This document shows positions 27,067-31,272 of a DNA stretch of 31,272 bases, piece by piece. The notes under the pieces are model-generated. The model worked only from the letters and a program-made list of their open reading frames with translations, was not told the DNA's origin and searched no databases. How positions within the stretch are numbered: the stretch's first letter is position 1; each line of letters starts with the position of its first letter. A program made the translations under genes and the position numbers. Source of the stretch: Chara braunii (taxonomy: Eukaryota > Streptophyta > Charophyceae > Charales > Characeae); NCBI GenBank assembly GCA_003427395.1, contig BFEA01000311.1:1472970-1504241 (forward strand), given 5' to 3'.

Positions 27067-27890
27067 CGGGGACCTCACAATTCAACCCGGTGAAACAAAG
27101 TTATTCACAGCCAGACCAACCTGGCTGTAGACAAAGCAGCACACAACATGACCAGACCAACCTGGTAGATTGAACACAACCGCTATGCCACCTACTGTCA
27201 CTCACCCGGCAGGCTTTTGGCCCTAACGCGAGCCTGTGCCCTACTATCATCAAAACAAGGCAACAGGAACCACCGAGTGACAGGTTGGATCCGCCTTGAA
27301 TCCCACCTGCACCCATTAACTACCACCCAAGTCCCCTCTTGTCCCCCCTTACAATCCAGATGATGCAATCAGAACCTACTAACTAGAAATCACTCAGAGT
27401 TTTATGACCCCGACTCCCATCCTCTACCCCTCTCCGCTTTTACCTACACTAATCCACTCTCAACCATGGGGACCAAACCAGCTTTCCTGTTGTAGCCGAG
27501 ACCGCCTCCATTCTTCTTAGCCCAAGAACGAAGGAACCATAATCTCGCTCTGACCCAAGCTGCACCTGTTTTTGCCAAGACTTTGTTCCGCCAATCCACA
27601 ATAATCATGTGTCTGAGCATCGCCTTCATCCCATTCTTCAGTGCCGGTTCTGAATAGTACTTCTGTTGAAACAGCACTGAATTTCTTTCTTTCCAAATCC
27701 ACCAGATCACCAAGGATCGCACTGTCGTAGCAACGTAACCCCAGCCTTTCCCACTGACCAAGGGCTGTTTAAGCTGACCCAATAATGCCCACTCCAAATC
27801 CCATTCCACCTCTGGGCCACCAAGTGCTTTCCCAGGCACCAAGTGCCACCAAGTGATCTTCTATCGACATCTGCATGAGGGCAACCTTTA
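27067..27890 (-). mobile_element. Older 5'-truncated LINE, minus strand (main part)
   Basis: Read on the minus strand: the end of a LINE ORF2 (27860-27444), a 3' UTR, then the tail phrase CCGGGTTGAATTGTGAGGTC (27090 downwards). It was interrupted by the younger plus-strand LINE; its poly(A) end now lies 8.6 kb away at 18364-18443. The 5' end is lost at about 27890, next to the F2 element. The tail is similar but not identical to that of the younger LINE, so the two belong to related subfamilies. Confidence 0.65.
27444..27860 (-). pseudogene. C-terminal fragment of LINE ORF2 (older copy)
   Basis: About 138 codons open on the minus strand, starting after a TAG (27861-27863), so no genuine start exists; position 27842 is a TTG. 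The peptide WWHLVPGKALGGPEVEWDLE and the later VIWWIWKERNSVLFQQ align by eye with WWKRHWHHISGGAFDWSDGW and VIMDTIWAARNAKVFQG of the intact-length LINE ORF2 C-terminus. This is the segment just after the zinc finger. The sequence is diverged, indicating an older or different subfamily. It is a remnant, not a host gene. Confidence 0.6.
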
Positions 27891-28058
27891 GGGCGAGATC
27901 CCAGTAGCAAAGAAAATTGGACTAACCGCCGGAATCTGGATGCCTTTTGTGTCGAGATGCAGAGAAAGCAGAGCACCGCAAGGAACTGCACGTCTCCCCA
28001 AGCACGTCCAGATTCAGGTTTTCAAGCCAATCGCTTTGCAGATGGGATCTCGCCCTTA
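27888..28058. mobile_element. F2 MITE-like element, copy c, with TTA target duplication
   Basis: The element (27891-28055, 165 bp) begins GGGCGAGATCCCAGTAGCAA and ends TTGCAGATGGGATCTCGCCC, an inverted pair over about 20 bp. It is flanked on both sides by TTA (27888-27890 and 28056-28058), a 3-bp duplication as made by PIF/Harbinger-type transposases. The inner words GAGATGCAGAGAAAGCAG and AAGCACGTCCAGATTCAGG match copies a and b. It sits exactly at the broken 5' end of the older LINE fragment. Confidence 0.7.
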
Positions 28059-28077
28059 GCCCAAAAACAGGAGGACG

Positions 28078-28127
28078 AAAAACTCAAACGATTTCCCAAA
28101 AAAAAAAAAAAAAAAAAAAACTCAAAC
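28078..28127 (+). repeat. Minimal poly(A) insertion flanked by a 12-bp direct repeat
   Basis: AAAAACTCAAAC at 28078-28089 recurs at 28116-28127; between them lie only GATTTCCC and an A-run (28098-28120 in all). This looks like a retro-insertion of almost nothing but a poly(A) tail with its target duplication. Replication slippage in an A-rich region is the alternative. Confidence 0.4.
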
Positions 28128-28186
28128 CGAAGGACGGGTTTCTTCTCTGTCTCTAGCGGTTATTGACAGCACTGCTGTGCGTCTGT

Positions 28187-28212
28187 CGTTTTTTTTTTGT
28201 TTTTTTTTTGCC
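28187..28212. repeat. Poly(T) tracts
   Basis: Two T-runs broken by a single G. No attached element body is recognised. Confidence 0.6.
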
Positions 28213-28366
28213 GTTTTAATTCGCAAAATGCGGACGAGCTCAACAGGCGCGGTAGCCGTCCCTCCGCTAGGATCAGTTGATGGGATAAGGAGGACAGCTG
28301 AAATTCAACGAATTTTTAGGATTGACCTGGATTTGCATAACCTAACGGGTCGCACCTCCTTCCGGA

Positions 28367-28463
28367 GGCTAGGTCCCACTTGTACGAATAAAGAGATAGA
28401 GACCGTAGATAGCCGAGATCGACGGCCGAAATCTCCTCATCCGTGCAAGTGGGACCTTGCCCC
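28367..28463. mobile_element. F1 MITE-like element, copy d
   Basis: The left end GGCTAGGTCCCACTTGTACG and the right end CGTGCAAGTGGGACCTTGCC form an inverted pair of about 20 bp. The interior AGAGATAGAGACCGTAGATA and ACGGCCGAAATCTCCTCATC matches copy c almost word for word. The two copies are 10.7 kb apart and clearly derived from one source. Confidence 0.75.
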
Positions 28464-28486
28464 GGGGACTTCGCAAAACCAAGCTC

Positions 28487-28611
28487 GGTGTTTGCGTTAT
28501 CACGGTTCCCCCACCGGCGGCCCCACCCTACTCCCTGGGCATCGTCCAAAATGCTCCGTCTTTGCGTTAGCCCGGTTCCCCCACCGGCGGCCCCACCCTA
28601 CTCCCCTGGGC
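28487..28611. repeat. Tandem duplication, 71-bp unit
   Basis: TTTGCGTTATCACGGTTCCC (from 28489) and TTTGCGTTAGCCCGGTTCCC (from 28560) each lead into CCACCGGCGGCCCCACCCTA and CTCC(C)CTGGGCA. Two units are visible, with a 3-base change and one C length difference between them. The second unit runs straight into a degraded F1-like end. Confidence 0.8.
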
Positions 28612-28760
28612 AAGGTCCCACAAACATGGATTCAAAGATATAGGCCGTGGATCTCTGTTATATAGGGCCAGTATCCGCTCAAGTAGCATAGGCTGTATAG
28701 GTTGTTGGCCGTTGATCTCTGTTATCTACAAACCAGTATCTCTTAGGGTAGGACCCCACT
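28608..28760. mobile_element. Degraded F1-related sequence
   Basis: GGGCAAGGTCCCACAAACAT opens like an F1 end. The interior has two versions of GGCCGT(G/T)GATCTCTGTTAT (about 28643 and 28707), as in F1 copy b. A clean right terminal repeat is not present. Probably a decayed or internally duplicated F1 element. Confidence 0.4.
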
Positions 28761-29960
28761 GCTTGGAGTTGCTTGGCGCCTGGAAAACATCGGCCAGCCT
28801 AAAATTGTAACTGACGGGGATGGGCAAGAGAAAAAGGGCTCCACGGCCACAGCATATTTTGGAGACGTTACCCGGACGACGTGTTTGATCAGGCTTTGTG
28901 CAGTTTCTCTCGGAAATTCAGGGGGATATGGGACCACTGGCTGCCTATCCTAACCGGTTGGGACAAGGTTCTTTCGGGTCTGTAGCTGTTGACAGGTCGG
29001 TGTCCGTTTTAGGATTTTTGTTCAGCTCTTGTGTGGCCTCGAGCGCACGACTTTTTTTTCGATAGTAGTTGTTACTTTGTCCGAAGGGCTTACGTGATTC
29101 ATTTTGGGCCTGAAACTATGACTTCAGCAAGATGGGGAACGTTTTTTGGCAATGTAAGCGTGGCTTGTGTTGGGATTGATGTACTTTTTCTGTAACTGTG
29201 ATAGGTGAGACTATTCTGGCATGATCTCTTCAAGGCAAGGCCGCCTTTACAGCAAGATAAATAGGACCATCTTTTTATTCCTAGTTACTGGCCCTGAGGG
29301 GCCGCTCAGGCTGATCGTTGGCGGCCAGCCGAAACCGGTTGGGTCAACCGCCAATATCGCTGTAATTTGTCACGTTTATTTTACACAGCGCAGTCACGTT
29401 CGGGATGTTTTTTATAACGATCTTGCGCCTACTCCTCTTCTTGTCTGTGTGACATCTTTTCTCTGTTCACCCCTCTTCTCCTTCTTACTCCTTCCATTCC
29501 TTTTTTTGTCTCTTTGTCCCGTTGAGTGAATGGATGATACAAATGACTGGCTGGCTTAGCTGCTCTGACTCTATTAATTGCTGAACGTCAATATCGTCGT
29601 TAACGACAACTTTTGACCAAGAAGTAACCGACATAGGAGTAGTACTACTACGACCGTGTGGATTCGAGTTTTACTATTTTTGGGTGACGTTCGCAGCTAT
29701 CTAGCGTTATGGCATTGTCAGTGCGAATACCCTTTAAAGGGTATCCGCCCTGGTTTTTGCAAATGATAGAAACTAAGTTTGGTTTAAAGTCTGAGTACAC
29801 CGTGTGAGTCACGGCTGTGTTTCAATTCCGTTGACTAAGTGGCTGTCACTGACTGACTAAGGCGCGCAGACTTAAGGCGTGTGTGATCTCTTTTCTTGTT
29901 GATGATTGTAAGGCCGGCGTGGTTGCCAGTCACATTTTTTGTTTTTGATTCAAACTAGGA
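28761..29960. other. 1.2 kb without recognisable genes or repeats
   Basis: Unique-looking sequence of moderate GC. ORFs are at most about 100 codons (for example plus 29221-29529, Leu/Ser-rich at its end) and none shows a known motif. The phrase AACCGGTTGGG occurs near 28953 and again near 29333. A short palindrome-like GGGTATCCGCCC / ACCCTTTAAAGGGTAT lies at about 29730-29750. It could be old retroelement UTR, but I cannot support an assignment. Confidence 0.3.
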
Positions 29961-29988
29961 CTAAAAATTTTTGTCTTTTGATTGGCAC

Positions 29989-30200
29989 ACTCGACCGTGG
30001 TGTGTGCGCTCGTACGGAGGACGACATCGGTGACAATAAGGCACGTCGTAGGCGTGGGGCTTGACGACCGTGGTGTGTGTGCTCGTACGAAGGACAGCAC
30101 CGGTGACAATGAGGCACGCGGTAGGCGTGGGGCTCGTAATAGTCAAAGTATGCAAGGGAATGGACACATGGTAGGCGTGGGGCTTGACGACCGTGGACTT
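29989..30200. repeat. Tandem repeat, 74-bp unit (two full copies, one partial)
   Basis: CTCGACCGTGGTGTGTGCGC (29989) and CTTGACGACCGTGGTGTGTGT (about 30060) each lead into CTCGTACGRAGGACRRCA, CGGTGACAATRAGGCACG and GTAGGCGTGGGGCT. A third partial copy with GTAGGCGTGGGGCTTGACGA lies at 30171-30190 after an unrelated insert of about 40 bp. The ORFs over it simply read the repeat. Confidence 0.75.
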
Positions 30201-30279
30201 AGCGGACGGGCCGAGGTGCGACTTTGGAGTGCTTCAACAGGCCCGTGCGCCGCGTAGTACCACATATTAGGCATTCGCT

Positions 30280-30365
30280 TATGCTAAGCTCGGCCTTGGG
30301 CCTAGCACTATTGGTTACGGTGTCGAACTTCCATGCGGGAGGTTCGGAGGTCGAGACCAGCGAGC
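30280..30365 (+). repeat. Weak tRNA-like (SINE-type) candidate
   Basis: CCTAGCACTATTGGTTACGG (30301-30320) resembles a tRNA D-arm / pol III A box. It is followed by a hairpin CGAACTTCC-ATGCG-GGAGGTTCG (30324-30346), like an anticodon arm, and by GAGGTCGAGACC (30347-30358), close to the B-box consensus GGTTCGANNCC but one base short. No acceptor stem is clear and no poly(A) or target duplication is defined. It may be a tRNA-derived SINE head or chance. Confidence 0.3.
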
Positions 30366-30429
30366 GACGACACAAAAGCATGGGAGCAGTTTGAAGGGAT
30401 CGCGGGGTTGAGGGTCCGGTGTGACTATC

Positions 30430-30660
30430 TCCCCCCTTCCCCTCTATTTTATTTGATTTCACCGTGATTGGAGGCTGGAAGGAGGTTTTTCTCTCCTCCT
30501 GTTTTTTATTTTTTTATATAAACTTAATAATCTTTATTTATATTTTATTATAATTTTTTATTCTCAGTCCTTTTATTTCTTGGTCCCGCATTCTTACAGG
30601 ATTGGCACTTGTCCAGGCACCAAGGCCGATGTTGGGGCCGACGGGCGTTATTCCGGTCGG
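30430..30660. other. AT-rich stretch, nothing recognised
   Basis: Includes a TTATTTTTTTATATAAAC segment and a TTTATATTTTATTATAATTT segment (about 30507-30560). No gene is seen. Confidence 0.35.
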
Positions 30661-30665
30661 CGCGC

Positions 30666-30690
30666 AGAGAGAGAGAGAGAGAGAGAGAGT
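30666..30690. repeat. (GA)n microsatellite
   Basis: About a dozen AG units, uninterrupted. Confidence 0.9.
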
Positions 30691-30835
30691 TGGGTAGCAA
30701 TACGATAGTTGTCGCCTTCTCCCGAACCTACGTTGCCACATGTTCATTGAATGCGCGTTTCGCGTTCAACTTTTGAACGCGCGTTCACTGAACGGGGCTG
30801 AACACTTTTGCGCGTTCGCACAGAAGCCCTGACGT

Positions 30836-30980
30836 GTTGGGGGGGGCAGGTTTGGGGTGTTGGGGGGTTGGGTGGCGGGGGAGGGCCCAACGGGCCTGCG
30901 AAAAAAAAAAAAAAGGCCAGAATTTGGCGGGCAAAAAAAAAAAAAAAAACAGAAAGAGAAAAAGAAAAAACGAGGAAAAC
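30836..30980. repeat. G-rich and poly(A) low-complexity tract
   Basis: GGGGGG and GGTTGGGTGG-type sequence (30838-30890), then two A-runs (about 30901-30914 and 30933-30949) and an AGAAAAAG stretch. No coding sense. Confidence 0.7.
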
Positions 30981-31048
30981 GATTGATTGATAGATTGATT
31001 GGTTTGTTTGAATAATTAATCTTTAAAAAAAATGCATGAGAAGTCGCG

Positions 31049-31118
31049 CATGCAAACACACACACACGTATACACACACACACACACACATACACACACA
31101 CCCACCCACACACACACA

Positions 31119-31165
<47 letters not shown>
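31049..31165. repeat. (CA)n microsatellite
   Basis: CA units with interruptions (GTATA, TA, CCCACC, AAG), ending in an uninterrupted run of about 20 units. Confidence 0.95.
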
Positions 31166-31167
<2 letters not shown>

Positions 31168-31185
31168 CCCGCTGCCTTTTTGTGC

Positions 31186-31272
31186 CTCCCACTGCCTCGC
31201 CCGCTCCCACTCCCGCTGTCTCGCCTGCTCCCGCTCCCGCTCCCGTTGCCTCCCCCGCTCTCGTTCCCGTTC
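31186..31272. repeat. CTCCCG-type hexamer array at the window edge
   Basis: Reiterations of CGCTCCCGCTCC with TGCCTCCC, TGTCTCGCC and GTTCCC variants up to the last base. The array continues outside the window. Confidence 0.7.

Noticed and set aside
26953-27090. Independent foldback/TIR element of 138 bp
   Set aside because: The inverted arms are better explained by the plus-strand LINE having inserted into the tail of a related minus-strand LINE; the target duplication lies between the arms.
28761-29960. LTR retrotransposon LTR
   Set aside because: No direct repeat of LTR length, no TG...CA ends with a primer-binding site, and no gag/pol coding region in the window.
30766-31210. Cys/Val-rich minus-strand ORFs
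   Set aside because: They read the CA microsatellite and neighbouring poly(A) tracts.

Overview
The window looks like nuclear DNA from a eukaryote with a large, repeat-rich genome. I see no operons, Shine-Dalgarno-led genes or phage genes. Poly(A)/poly(T) tracts, microsatellites, minisatellites and short hairpin-forming elements are everywhere. The non-LTR retrotransposon has an APE-type endonuclease, an RT and a C-terminal CX2CX7HX4C zinc finger, as in L1-like elements of plants. A streptophyte (possibly a charophyte alga) is my best guess. It rests on that element and on genome style, not on a diagnostic gene.

Layout. Positions 1-3570 are minisatellites and tandem duplications (1-540, 947-1467, 1515-1705, 1980-2960) followed by a GA-rich stretch, with no convincing gene. 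Positions 3574-13032 on the minus strand form one uninterrupted open frame of about 3,150 codons for a low-complexity, probably disordered protein with a few ordered-looking islands. The many plus-strand ORFs opposite it are shadows. Positions 13033-14860 hold its upstream region and three copies of a short inverted-repeat element (family F6). Positions 14863-14990 are a CT/GT microsatellite. Positions 15000-18180 are a cluster of short terminal-inverted-repeat (TIR), MITE-like elements (families F1, F2, F3, F4, F6) and duplicated units.

Positions 18444-27056 are one nearly full-length LINE on the plus strand. It has a long 5' leader, an ORF1 with an internal -1 frame change, a further ORF1 C-terminal region, and an ORF2 (EN-RT-zinc finger) that overlaps it. 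It ends in a 29-bp poly(A) tail. A 14-bp target-site duplication (18430-18443 and 27053-27066) defines it. The LINE landed in the 3' tail of an older, 5'-truncated minus-strand LINE. Pieces of the older copy remain on both sides: poly(T) plus tail at 18364-18443, and tail, 3' UTR and ORF2 end at 27067-27890.

This LINE copy is probably inactive as it stands: one TGA early in ORF2, one frameshift just after the RT active site, and an in-frame TAG in the ORF1 region. Positions 27891-31272 hold more F1/F2 elements, a 71-bp tandem repeat, a poorly characterised 1.2-kb stretch, a 74-bp tandem repeat, a weak tRNA-like SINE candidate, and GA, CA and hexamer microsatellites up to the window edge.

The most interesting points are: two in-frame slippery heptamers exactly where the LINE ORF1 changes frame; several short TIR families that share a GGGnC..(T/C)CCCAC terminus although their interiors differ; tail-only retro-insertions flanked by target duplications; and a threefold repeated [FY]-T-C-Y-x-[VM]-P type motif in the giant ORF. 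All family assignments are from reading the sequence; no database search was run.
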